36,163 nucleotides of DNA, from NCBI GenBank assembly GCA_937989875.1, contig CALKBO010000068.1, forward strand, positions 1 through 36,163. Direction: 5' to 3'. This DNA comes from an uncultured Collinsella sp. (GTDB lineage: Bacteria > Actinomycetota > Coriobacteriia > Coriobacteriales > Coriobacteriaceae). Positions 1-5,901 of this stretch are shown here, piece by piece. The translations under genes were made by a program, and so were the position numbers. How positions within the stretch are numbered: the stretch's first letter is position 1; the number at the start of each line of letters is the position of its first letter. The notes beneath the pieces were generated by a model. That model saw only the letters and a list, made by a program, of their open reading frames with translations, ran no database searches and was not told the DNA's origin.

Positions 1-166
1 CGATACCGCGCACCGCTTGAACGGAACTCGGTACACTTGGTGGCTGCGTTCCGTCGTGGGTGGCTCCTCGTCCAACGTGTGCTACGTCTACAACTCCGGC
101 TATGCCTACTACACTTCGGCGACGCACACCTGGGTTCGCCCCCGCCCCGGCTTCCTCGTCGGCTAG
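1..166 (+). CDS. C-terminus of DGR-diversified target protein (partial, cut by window edge)
   Basis: This is the last 54 codons of a gene running in from the left; the reading frame starts at base 2 and the stop is TAG at 164-166. The encoded end contains WWLRS, then GGSSSNVCYV, a Tyr/Ser-rich stretch, and WVRPRPGF before the stop. The WWLRS...VRP pattern is typical of the C-type-lectin-like/formylglycine-enzyme-like fold used as the display scaffold of DGR variable proteins. The variable repeat covers nearly all of this segment. Altered codons, relative to the template, give Thr, Val, Tyr, Ser, Tyr, Tyr, Thr and His where the template encodes mostly Asn. In a prophage the likely role is a tail-tip or receptor-binding protein with a tunable binding surface, but the N-terminal part that would show this lies outside the window. 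The frame and end are certain; the function is inferred from the DGR context. Confidence 0.88.
   Translation, partial: DTAHRLNGTRYTWWLRSVVGGSSSNVCYVYNSGYAYYTSATHTWVRPRPGFLVG
27..155 (+). repeat. DGR variable repeat (VR)
   Basis: This segment aligns to 765-893 without gaps at a constant offset of 738 bases. By direct reading, 118 of 129 positions are identical. The 11 differences are at 27, 36, 56, 89, 95, 96, 101, 107, 114, 125 and 151, and every one lies opposite an adenine in the template copy (A to C six times, A to T four times, A to G once). No C, G or T of the template is changed. The 3' end, 126-150, is an unchanged GC-rich stretch (tgggttcgcccccgccccgg within it), matching the expected initiation-of-mutagenic-homing region. 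Seven of the nine Asn codons in the template are altered here. The left boundary at 27 is the least certain, because base 26 already mismatches at a non-adenine. Confidence 0.96.
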
Positions 167-194
167 CCAGCCGAGTGCTCTATACTTCTCTTTC

Positions 195-221
195 GATGCG
201 ACCGCCTTGCGCGGTCGCATC
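195..221 (+). other. Perfect hairpin downstream of VR
   Basis: Arms 195-205 and 211-221 (gatgcgaccgc and its exact complement) form an 11-bp stem with a 5-nt loop. The hairpin begins 29 bases after the target stop codon and 40 bases after the end of VR. In the Bordetella phage BPP-1 DGR, a DNA hairpin just downstream of VR promotes target recognition. This one could have that role, or could simply be part of the terminator pair that follows. Confidence 0.6.
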
Positions 222-224
222 CCT

Positions 225-248
225 GCCCGCGCAGCGGGCCGTTTTTTT
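225..248 (+). terminator. Rho-independent terminator after the target gene
   Basis: Stem gcccgc (225-230) with gcgggc (234-239), a 3-nt loop, then CG and seven T (242-248). It ends the target transcript just before the avd ribosome-binding site, so avd, TR and RT would need read-through or their own promoter. Confidence 0.8.
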
Positions 249-270
249 GCCACTATTTCCGGGAGGTGCC

Positions 271-741
271 ATGAGCGGCGTCTACCAGCGAAACCGCGAG
301 GTGTCCGAGTACAAGTTCTTCACGCAGGCCATCGCCATCCGCGTGGAGGTCAACAAGCTCATGGCCTCCTCGTCGGTCGTGCCGAAAGCCTACAGGCTGC
401 TGAACGCAGTCCCCACGGTGGAGACCGCGCGCAGCATCGTATACAACGTCAACCGCGCCGACTGCTTCTACCCCAACAGTTCGTTCAACGCACTTGAGCG
501 CAAGCGTTACCTGACGCTGGCGATAGCCGACTGCGAGCAGCTGATGCTCGACATGCAGTGCCTCATGGACATCGGCCTGCCCGTGAACGCCAACCGCTTC
601 GAGGCGCTGGCGGGCATGGTCGAGGAGGAGATCAAACTGCTCAAGGGCGCGCGCAAGAACGTACGCGTCACCGGCAAGAAGACGACCGACGAGCGCATAG
701 CCGAGGCCAAGGCCGAGCTAGAGCGCCTGCGTTCGTTATAA
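271..741 (+). CDS. avd: DGR accessory variability protein (Avd-like)
   Basis: A 156-residue, almost wholly helical protein starting MSGVYQRNREVSEYK. The ATG at 271 is preceded by GGGAGG (261-266) at good spacing; an open frame extends further upstream but only as antisense-like overlap with VR, so 271 is the start. Avd proteins are four-helix-bundle, basic proteins that pentamerise, bind the DGR reverse transcriptase and template RNA, and are required for mutagenic homing. Length, helix pattern, the Lys/Arg-rich C-terminal third (GARKNVRVTGKK) and above all its place between VR and TR fit that family. The stop at 739-741 lies only 23 bases before TR. The identification rests on position and overall character rather than a diagnostic motif; another small DGR accessory family is possible. 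Confidence 0.82.
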   Translation: MSGVYQRNREVSEYKFFTQAIAIRVEVNKLMASSSVVPKAYRLLNAVPTVETARSIVYNVNRADCFYPNSSFNALERKRYLTLAIADCEQLMLDMQCLMDIGLPVNANRFEALAGMVEEEIKLLKGARKNVRVTGKKTTDERIAEAKAELERLRSL

Positions 742-1096
742 TGGGCGGCGGTCCCGCCTTGTATATCGGTACAATTGGTGGCTGCGTTCCGTCATGGGTG
801 GCTCCTCGTCCAACGTGTGCTACGTCAACAACAACGGCAATGCCAACTACAATTCGGCGACGAACACCTGGGTTCGCCCCCGCCCCGGATTCCCTTACTG
901 CCAGACCGAGTAGGCCAGCGGGCCGAAAGCAGAGCGCGGAGAGGAAGGAAGGCGCGACCATCGGGCGCGAGCCCGTAAATACGCACCCCGCGAGGGTGGC
1001 CGGACGCTGCTTGCATGGCGCGGCGCTCCGTGGCTTCGCCGCGTTTCATGGCCATACCTCAAGCGGCTGTCAGAGCCACATTGCAAGCCGTGCGGG
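740..1096 (+). ncRNA. Candidate DGR template RNA (TR plus downstream spacer)
   Basis: In BPP-1 the functional template RNA runs from the end of avd through TR and into the spacer before the RT gene, where RT and Avd bind. Here the equivalent stretch holds TR (765-893) and a 203-base spacer (894-1096) with no convincing coding frame and several GC-rich self-complementary segments, such as the area 1018-1050. Exact ends cannot be read from sequence. Confidence 0.5.
765..893 (+). repeat. DGR template repeat (TR)
   Basis: Non-coding template copy of VR. In the frame matching VR it has nine AAC/AAT codons, the usual DGR design because changing the first two adenines of AAY samples many amino acids. 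By direct count it holds 26 adenines, of which 11 differ in VR (765 at the edge, then 774, 794, 827, 833, 834, 839, 845, 852, 863, 889). It sits between avd and the reverse transcriptase, in the same order as in BPP-1. Confidence 0.96.
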
Positions 1097-2335
1097 GTGC
1101 CTTCTATGAACTCGGAGCAAAGGCGGGCCGCACGCCGGAAGCGCCGCGAGGAGAAGCGCGCCAGGGCCAAGGCCGAGCGCGTCAAGGCGTGCACCCTTGA
1201 GACGGTGGCCGATCTCAACAGCCTGTGCAAGGCTTCCAAGCAGGCCGCGCGCGGCGTCATGTGGAAGGCCTCGACGCAGCGGTACATGAAGGACTACCTG
1301 CGAAACGCCGTGAAATCGCGCCAAGACCTTTTGGAGGGCCGCGACATATGCCGGGGTTTCATCCGCTTCGACCTGTGGGAGCGCGGCAAGCTGCGCCACA
1401 TCAGCGCCGTACACTTCCCCGAGCGCGTGGTGCAGAAGTCGCTGTCCCAGAACGCCCTCGTGCCCGCGATAGTCCCCACGCTCGTATCCGCGAACTCCGC
1501 CAACATCAAGGGGCGCGGCACCGACTACGCCCTTAAGCTGCTCAAGCGCCACCTGGCCGACCACTGGCGGCGGCATGGGCGCGAGGGCTACATACTGCTG
1601 GGCGACTTCTCCGACTACTTCGCGCGCATTGCCCACGAGCCGGTCAAGCGGCAGGTGGCCGACGCGCTGCTCGACCCGCGCGTGGTCGCCCTTGAGCACC
1701 GCCTGATAGACGCGCAGGGCGAGGTCGGCCTGGGCCTGGGCAGCGAGCCAAACCAGATATGCGCGGTGGCGCACCCAAACCGCATCGACCACTACGTGGC
1801 CGAGATGCTGCGCCCCGAGGCCTACGGGCGCTACATGGACGACTTCTACCTGATCCACGAGTCCAAGGAGTACCTGCAAGTGTGCCTTCTGCTCATAGAA
1901 CGCGAGTGCGCGAAGCTCGGCATCGCGCTGAACCCGCGCAAGACCCGCGTGGTGAAGCTGACGCGCGGCTTCACGTGGCTGAAGAAGCGCATCTTCTACA
2001 CCGAAACGGGCCGCATCGTCATGAAGCCGTGCCGCGACTCCATCACGCGCGAGCGACGCAAGCTGAAGAAGATGGCCCGCATGGTGGCCGAGGGGGTCAT
2101 GACGCCCGAGCAGGTGCAGCAGAGCTACCAGAGCTGGCGCGGCGGCATGGCTCACTTGGACGCGCACCGCAGCGTGCTGGCCATGGACGCGCTGTACCGC
2201 AGCCTGTTCGAAAATCTCGCGGGGGGGGTTGCTCAATGCAACCAAGCCCGAGAGACGATTCGGGCGGAACGCCCTTGCCATAGCGGAAGGGCGGCAACTC
2301 AAAACGGCGGCCTAGACGGGTCGAAAACGAAATAA
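1097..2335 (+). CDS. DGR reverse transcriptase
   Basis: A 412-residue retroelement reverse transcriptase, counted from a GTG at 1097; an ATG at 1106 is an equally likely start and gives 409. The first 30 residues are very basic. RT motifs follow in order: GDFSDYF near residues 169-175 (motif 3), GLGSEPNQ at 213-220 (motif 4), YMDD at 246-249 (catalytic Asp pair, motif 5), LNPRKTRV near 278 (motif 6) and FTWLKKRIF near 292 (motif 7). DGR enzymes normally carry GxxxSQ in motif 4; this one has Asn in place of Ser. The enzyme copies the TR RNA with errors at adenine and the cDNA replaces VR. The body ends near residue 373. The last 38 residues follow a run of eight G (2221-2228) and look unlike the family, so a slip there would change only the tail. 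A terminator follows. Confidence 0.95.
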   Translation: MPSMNSEQRRAARRKRREEKRARAKAERVKACTLETVADLNSLCKASKQAARGVMWKASTQRYMKDYLRNAVKSRQDLLEGRDICRGFIRFDLWERGKLRHISAVHFPERVVQKSLSQNALVPAIVPTLVSANSANIKGRGTDYALKLLKRHLADHWRRHGREGYILLGDFSDYFARIAHEPVKRQVADALLDPRVVALEHRLIDAQGEVGLGLGSEPNQICAVAHPNRIDHYVAEMLRPEAYGRYMDDFYLIHESKEYLQVCLLLIERECAKLGIALNPRKTRVVKLTRGFTWLKKRIFYTETGRIVMKPCRDSITRERRKLKKMARMVAEGVMTPEQVQQSYQSWRGGMAHLDAHRSVLAMDALYRSLFENLAGGVAQCNQARETIRAERPCHSGRAATQNGGLDGSKTK

Positions 2336-2345
2336 CCAAGACAGC

Positions 2346-2375
2346 GAAGGCGTGCTGCGGCGCGCCTTCTTTCTT
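2346..2375 (+). terminator. Terminator after the RT gene
   Basis: Stem gaaggcg (2346-2352) with cgccttc (2363-2369), then TTTCTT. It separates the DGR from the following phage genes. Confidence 0.6.
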
Positions 2376-2453
2376 CGCGCCCGCCCAAACGGCCAGGCAA
2401 TCTCACGGCGCTAATACGATGGCGGCACATTCCCCGATAAGGAAGGAGTCCGC

Positions 2454-2780
2454 ATGGACACTGAGGAAGACATGCCGCGCCCCGACGAGCTTCGAGACGG
2501 CACCCTGGCCGAGGTCAACGCCCTGCGCGACTTGCTGTCGCAGATCGGCGACCCCGACGCGGCGCACGACGCGGGCGTTATCGACGATGACGAGCACGTG
2601 GAGCGGAAGGCGCGAAAGCTCGCCTACACCTCCGCGCTCGCCGCCTACGCCAACGGCGAGGTGCCCGACCTCCCGGCGCTGCTCGAACAGATGCGCGAGC
2701 AGGCGTCCAAGCCGACGCAGACCGAGACCAACACGGCGAACATCGACTACCTGCTCATGACCGTGGGAGGTGACCAGTAA
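2454..2780 (+). CDS. Phage protein of unknown function (108 aa)
   Basis: An acidic, soluble 108-residue protein beginning MDTEEDMPRPDELRDG. The ATG at 2454 has a strong ribosome-binding site (aaggaaggag, 2440-2449). No transmembrane segment or recognisable catalytic motif is visible; the middle is helical and rich in Ala, Asp and Glu. Its stop overlaps the start of the next gene (TAATG at 2778-2782), so the two are translationally coupled. Sitting immediately before an XkdX-like gene places it at the tail-fibre/lysis boundary of a tailed phage, where many such small accessory proteins lie. Function not recognised. Confidence 0.8.
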   Translation: MDTEEDMPRPDELRDGTLAEVNALRDLLSQIGDPDAAHDAGVIDDDEHVERKARKLAYTSALAAYANGEVPDLPALLEQMREQASKPTQTETNTANIDYLLMTVGGDQ

Positions 2781-2947
2781 TGGCTACGAAGAAAACCGTT
2801 GAGCATTCCAAGCACTTCGCGAAGGTCAAGAAGTACTACGACAAAGACCTTTGGAGCAAGGCGCGCGTCTACAAGGCTGTCGAGTGCAAATGGATCACCG
2901 CCGACGAGTACAAGGAAATCACCGGCGAGGAGTACACGGCCGAATAG
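2780..2947 (+). CDS. XkdX-like small phage protein
   Basis: A 55-residue basic protein (MATKKTVEHSKHFAK...), start ATG at 2780 overlapping the previous stop, with GGGAGGTGA just upstream, and stop TAG at 2945-2947. The second half (WSKARVYKAVECKWITADE, then YKEITGEEY) matches the pattern of the XkdX family: a Tyr/Trp-rich start, a valine-rich helix ending in W-I-T, and E-Y-x-x-I-T-G near the C-terminus. XkdX proteins are encoded between tail-fibre and holin/endolysin genes of PBSX-like and many other phages; their role is unknown. The gene is short, so its support is the strong start, the coupling and the family pattern. Confidence 0.85.
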   Translation: MATKKTVEHSKHFAKVKKYYDKDLWSKARVYKAVECKWITADEYKEITGEEYTAE

Positions 2948-2967
2948 GCGGAAGGAGGGCGCCCAGG

Positions 2968-3381
2968 ATGGAAGTGCTCAAGCTTTTTGCGCCTTACGGA
3001 CCGGCTTGGCTTGGCGGCGTGCTCCTGACGCTCGTTGCGTTCTACTTCGGGAGACAATTTCTTGAGGAGTACAAACGCCAAAACCAGCGGAAGGGCGAGC
3101 TCGACCTGAAGCGCGAGGAGCGCAAGCAGGCCGAAGTCGACGAGAGGGCGCAGCGCGACCGCGAGCGGTCCCAAATGGAGGGGCGCATCGCCGCCCAGAT
3201 GGAGCGCAGCAACACCCTGATTGAAGGAATGAAAACGCTCATGGAGTCGGTTGTCGCGTCAAATGACGTCCTCCACGCGGACTTGGTCCACAGCCAGGCG
3301 CGTAGCCAGGGCATGGCCGAGAAGGTCGACCATATCTACGACCGAGTCGACCTCATGTACAACAAGGAGACAGGGAGATAG
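2968..3381 (+). CDS. Membrane-anchored coiled-coil phage protein, lysis cassette
   Basis: A 137-residue protein starting at ATG 2968, preceded by ggaagGAGGgcg. Residues about 12-28 (PAWLGGVLLTLVAFYFG) form one transmembrane segment. From about residue 32 to 85 the chain is a highly charged helix rich in Lys, Arg, Glu and Gln, then a second helical stretch to the C-terminus. This architecture resembles BhlA-type or accessory holin proteins and some phage signal-anchored spanin-like proteins. The stop is two bases before the holin-like gene start, with GGAG overlapping its own end. Likely membrane topology is N-terminal anchor with a long coiled coil on one side. Whether it forms holes or modulates the holin cannot be told. 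Confidence 0.72.
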   Translation: MEVLKLFAPYGPAWLGGVLLTLVAFYFGRQFLEEYKRQNQRKGELDLKREERKQAEVDERAQRDRERSQMEGRIAAQMERSNTLIEGMKTLMESVVASNDVLHADLVHSQARSQGMAEKVDHIYDRVDLMYNKETGR

Positions 3382-3383
3382 AG

Positions 3384-3692
3384 ATGACTGATATACAGGC
3401 AGGACTCACGGTGCTGACCGTCCTCGTGGTGCCCTATATCGTGCAGGCTATCAAGACGAAGGCGATGACCGGCAATGTCGCCCGCTGGACGGCCATCGCA
3501 GTATCGGCGCTGTGCGGTGCATTGACGGCCATGGCCGGGGGTATGCCGACTGACCCCACGGCGTGGGTTACGTCCATCTTCGCCGCGGTAGGCGGCGTGC
3601 AGGTGGCATATGCAGCCTTCAAGGCGGTCGGCGTGACAGACAAGTGGCTCGACGCGCTGCTTGCCATGGGCACTCCGAAGAAGGACGACTAG
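3384..3692 (+). CDS. Holin-like membrane protein
   Basis: A 102-residue small hydrophobic protein with a strong ribosome-binding site (agggaga before ATG 3384). Hydrophobic segments lie near residues 6-22, 35-52 and 60-80. The C-terminus is short and charged (GTPKKDD), the usual holin layout. Its position directly before two peptidoglycan-active enzymes supports a holin that permeabilises the membrane and times lysis. No specific holin family can be fixed from motifs alone. Confidence 0.75.
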   Translation: MTDIQAGLTVLTVLVVPYIVQAIKTKAMTGNVARWTAIAVSALCGALTAMAGGMPTDPTAWVTSIFAAVGGVQVAYAAFKAVGVTDKWLDALLAMGTPKKDD

Positions 3693-3694
3693 GA

Positions 3695-4345
3695 ATGGGC
3701 GGCAAGCGCCTCGTGCGCATCGCCGCCGCCATCTCGCTGCTTGCTTTGCTCGCCGCCTTCGCCGACGTGGCGCTTATAGCCTCTAACGTGCCGAAGGTGC
3801 CGAAGGAAGAGCCTTTGCCCGTCATCTACGACAAGCCGCTCGACAAGCCCGCCGAGGTGCCCGTCTACCTCCAAGCAGACGAGCGCTGGGGCGGGCTTTC
3901 GTATGCGGGCGAAGACTTGGCCGCTTCCGGCTGCGGCCTCACGTGCGCGGCCATGGCGTGGGAATGGCTCTACGGCCAGACGTGCACGCCGGCGCAGATG
4001 CTGGGATTCGTTGGCGAATCGTGCCTCACGGACGGCGTGAACGACATGGAAAAGTTCTGCCGTTGGATGAACGCGAACGACCAGGCTTTGGGCTACACGC
4101 CTATCCACGACAACGCCGACGACGCCTTGGACGAGGCGGCTGGCGGATGGATGGTGTTTTGCAGCCTGACTGGCCAGCTACGCGACGGCGGCAAGAGCTA
4201 CGACGGGCACATCGTCCTGCTCTGCGGATGGGACGGCGAGACGGCGACATTTCACGACCCCTACGAGGGCGTGGTGCGGCTGAGCCGCGAACAGTACGAA
4301 CAAGTTGATTGGGCTTATTTCATAGCGATAGGGAGCGCTGAATAG
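3695..4345 (+). CDS. C39-like papain-fold cysteine peptidase, phage lysis cassette
   Basis: A 216-residue protein from ATG 3695, two bases after the holin-like gene stop. Residues about 8-30 are a hydrophobic signal or membrane anchor, followed by a Pro/Lys-rich linker (PKVPKEEPLPV). From residue about 55 the sequence matches the Peptidase_C39_2 fold: VPVYLQADERWGG, then SGCGLTCAAMA with the likely nucleophile Cys80, DGHIVLLCG with His172, and ATFHDPY with Asp188. In phages such domains can act as amidases or endopeptidases on peptidoglycan cross-links. Being between a holin-like gene and a GH25 muramidase suggests a two-enzyme lysis system, one cutting glycan and the other peptide. A role in anti-competitor peptide processing is less likely. 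The assignment of the catalytic triad is by pattern only. Confidence 0.8.
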   Translation: MGGKRLVRIAAAISLLALLAAFADVALIASNVPKVPKEEPLPVIYDKPLDKPAEVPVYLQADERWGGLSYAGEDLAASGCGLTCAAMAWEWLYGQTCTPAQMLGFVGESCLTDGVNDMEKFCRWMNANDQALGYTPIHDNADDALDEAAGGWMVFCSLTGQLRDGGKSYDGHIVLLCGWDGETATFHDPYEGVVRLSREQYEQVDWAYFIAIGSAE

Positions 4346-4346
4346 A

Positions 4347-5375
4347 ATGAACGGAATCGACATCAGCAATTGGCAGAACGGCATCAACCTCGCGGCTGTC
4401 CCGTTCGACTTCGTTATCTGCAAGGCTACCGAGGGCACGCGCTACGTGTCGCCCGACTGCGACCGTCAGATCCAGCAGGCGATTGGCCTTGGCAAGCTTG
4501 TGGGCGTGTACCACTACGTCAACGGCGGCGATGCCGATGCGGAGGCCGAGTACTTCTACGAGCACTGCAAGGGCTACGTCGGCAAGGCCGCGTTCTTCAT
4601 CGACTGGGAGGATCAGGGCAACGAGGCGTGGGGCGACACGTCCTACCTCAAGGCCATGGCAGAGCGTTTGGCCGAGCTTCTGGGCTTTGGCATGGATCGC
4701 ATCGGCATCTACGCATCCAAGAGCGTATTCCCGTGGAACCTCACCGACGCCAAGACGTGGGTGGCGCAGTACGCCGACATGAACGCCACGGGCTACCAGG
4801 ACGCGCCTTGGAACGAGGGCGCTTACGACTGCGCCATCCGCCAGTACTCCTCGTGCGGGCGCCTGGACGGCTGGGCGGGCAACCTCGACATCAACAAGTG
4901 CTATATCTCCCGCGCGGAGTGGGAGGCCATGGCGGGTGGCTCCAACGGCGATCCCGACTCGCTTATCCACGGCATCGATGAGACGCCAACGGCAGACCTC
5001 GCGGCGAAGGTGCTCGCTGGCGAGTTCGGAGACGGCGACGACCGCAAGCACGCGCTGGGCGACCGCTACCAGGAGGTGCAGTCGCTCGTGAACCACATCC
5101 TCACGGTATCCGCCGAAGATCTGGCCGCTGAGACATGGGCGGGCGATTACGGCAACGGCAGCCGCCGCAAGGCTGTTTTGGGGCCGCGCTACGACGAGGT
5201 TATGGCGGTCATCAACGGGCAGACCGAAACCGAGCAGGTATACGTGGTGCAGAGCGGCGACACCCTTTCCGGAATCGCCTCAAAGTACGGCACGACCTAT
5301 CAGGATCTCGCCGCCAAGAACGGCATCTCAAACCCGAACCTGATCTATCCCGGCATGCGCCTGGTTGTTTCCTAG
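4347..5375 (+). CDS. Endolysin: GH25 muramidase with two CW_7 repeats and LysM
   Basis: A 342-residue cell-wall hydrolase starting MNGIDISNWQNG. Residues 1-195 form a glycoside hydrolase 25 (Chalaropsis-type lysozyme) barrel: GIDIS at the first strand, VICKATEG, GVYHYV, and FFIDWED with the catalytic pair Asp86/Glu88. Two CW_7 wall-binding repeats follow at about 214-251 and 254-290, each with LAxxxxAGxxGxGxxR and a RYxEV motif. A C-terminal LysM domain (298-341, YVVQSGDTLSGIA to IYPGMRLVV) adds glycan binding. It cleaves the MurNAc-GlcNAc bond of host peptidoglycan at the end of the lytic cycle. The C39 gene stop is at 4343-4345, one base before this ATG. The three-module build is complete, with no sign of truncation. 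Confidence 0.95.
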   Translation: MNGIDISNWQNGINLAAVPFDFVICKATEGTRYVSPDCDRQIQQAIGLGKLVGVYHYVNGGDADAEAEYFYEHCKGYVGKAAFFIDWEDQGNEAWGDTSYLKAMAERLAELLGFGMDRIGIYASKSVFPWNLTDAKTWVAQYADMNATGYQDAPWNEGAYDCAIRQYSSCGRLDGWAGNLDINKCYISRAEWEAMAGGSNGDPDSLIHGIDETPTADLAAKVLAGEFGDGDDRKHALGDRYQEVQSLVNHILTVSAEDLAAETWAGDYGNGSRRKAVLGPRYDEVMAVINGQTETEQVYVVQSGDTLSGIASKYGTTYQDLAAKNGISNPNLIYPGMRLVVS

Positions 5376-5467
5376 GCCGCTCGTGGTATCCTAACGAAAA
5401 CGATTGTGCCGACGGCGCACACCTCGGTTCGAGGAGATGCGCAAACGGTGCACCACAGAATCTGAGC

Positions 5468-5498
5468 AGCCCGTTACCAATTCGGTGGCGGGCTTTTT
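5468..5498 (+). terminator. Terminator after endolysin
   Basis: An 11-bp stem (5468-5478 with 5484-5494, including two G-T pairs), a 5-nt loop, and a run of five T. It ends the prophage late transcript. Confidence 0.85.
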
Positions 5499-5507
5499 GC
5501 TACCGAT

Positions 5508-5547
5508 ATGCCGGGATTCGAACCCGACAGGGTGCGGATTCCGGCAT
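5508..5547. other. tRNA T-arm-like hairpin, possible attachment-site region
   Basis: Arms 5508-5525 and 5530-5547 pair over 17 of 18 positions (G-T counted) around a 4-nt loop. On the - strand, 5511-5527 also reads as a tRNA T-arm (stem tcggg/cccgg around loop ttcgaat), but no anticodon arm or CCA end is present. It lies between the last phage gene and the chromosome, where an attachment site would be. A tRNA-derived att core or a simple hairpin are both possible. Confidence 0.4.
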
Positions 5548-5575
5548 CATCGCAAGGCCTGTGGTCAAATAATGG

Positions 5576-5764
5576 CAAATATGAGTACTGTTACCATTTT
5601 AGTTACAGCGATTTCATGCCTTCAGAAGGCGATTTAGCCGTCAGGCGTCCTACGGCGGAAAAATAGCAGACGTTTATCGGCTAAGTACTTGTACATATGT
5701 TGCGTAATACTACATATTTTGCAAATAAATAATGCTACAGGACTTGTGACAGTACTCATATTTG
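5576..5764. repeat. 19-bp inverted repeat pair in the AT-rich prophage/chromosome junction
   Basis: Arms 5576-5594 and 5746-5764 match at 18 of 19 positions as inverted copies (core aaatatgagtactgt). The 151 bases between are AT-rich compared with both sides. The whole gap 5376-5901 holds no gene: terminator, T-arm-like hairpin, this repeat pair and the glnN terminator. Confidence 0.7.
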
Positions 5765-5835
5765 ACGTTTTTTGTCCACAACCCTTTATACCTAGGCAAG
5801 TCGGCGGCAAAACGGGCTTCAAAGCGCCCTTCGCA

Positions 5836-5870
5836 AACAAAAACCGGGGCCCGCATGATGCGGACCCCGG
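5836..5870 (-). terminator. Terminator of glnN
   Basis: Read on the - strand, arms 5858-5870 and 5844-5856 give a strong GC stem (one mismatch, tiny loop), followed by TTTTTGTTTG. It lies 32 bases after the glnN stop. Confidence 0.85.
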
Positions 5871-5901
5871 CTCAATACCGTGACGATATGTCAGTTACGC
5901 T

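Noticed and set aside
27..270. Longer start for avd at 37
   Set aside because: It would read across VR and the terminator in a different frame from the target; the 271 start has GGGAGG.
5505..5570. A full tRNA gene on the - strand
   Set aside because: Only the T-arm matches; no anticodon arm, D-arm or acceptor stem pairs, and the segment is better explained as one hairpin.
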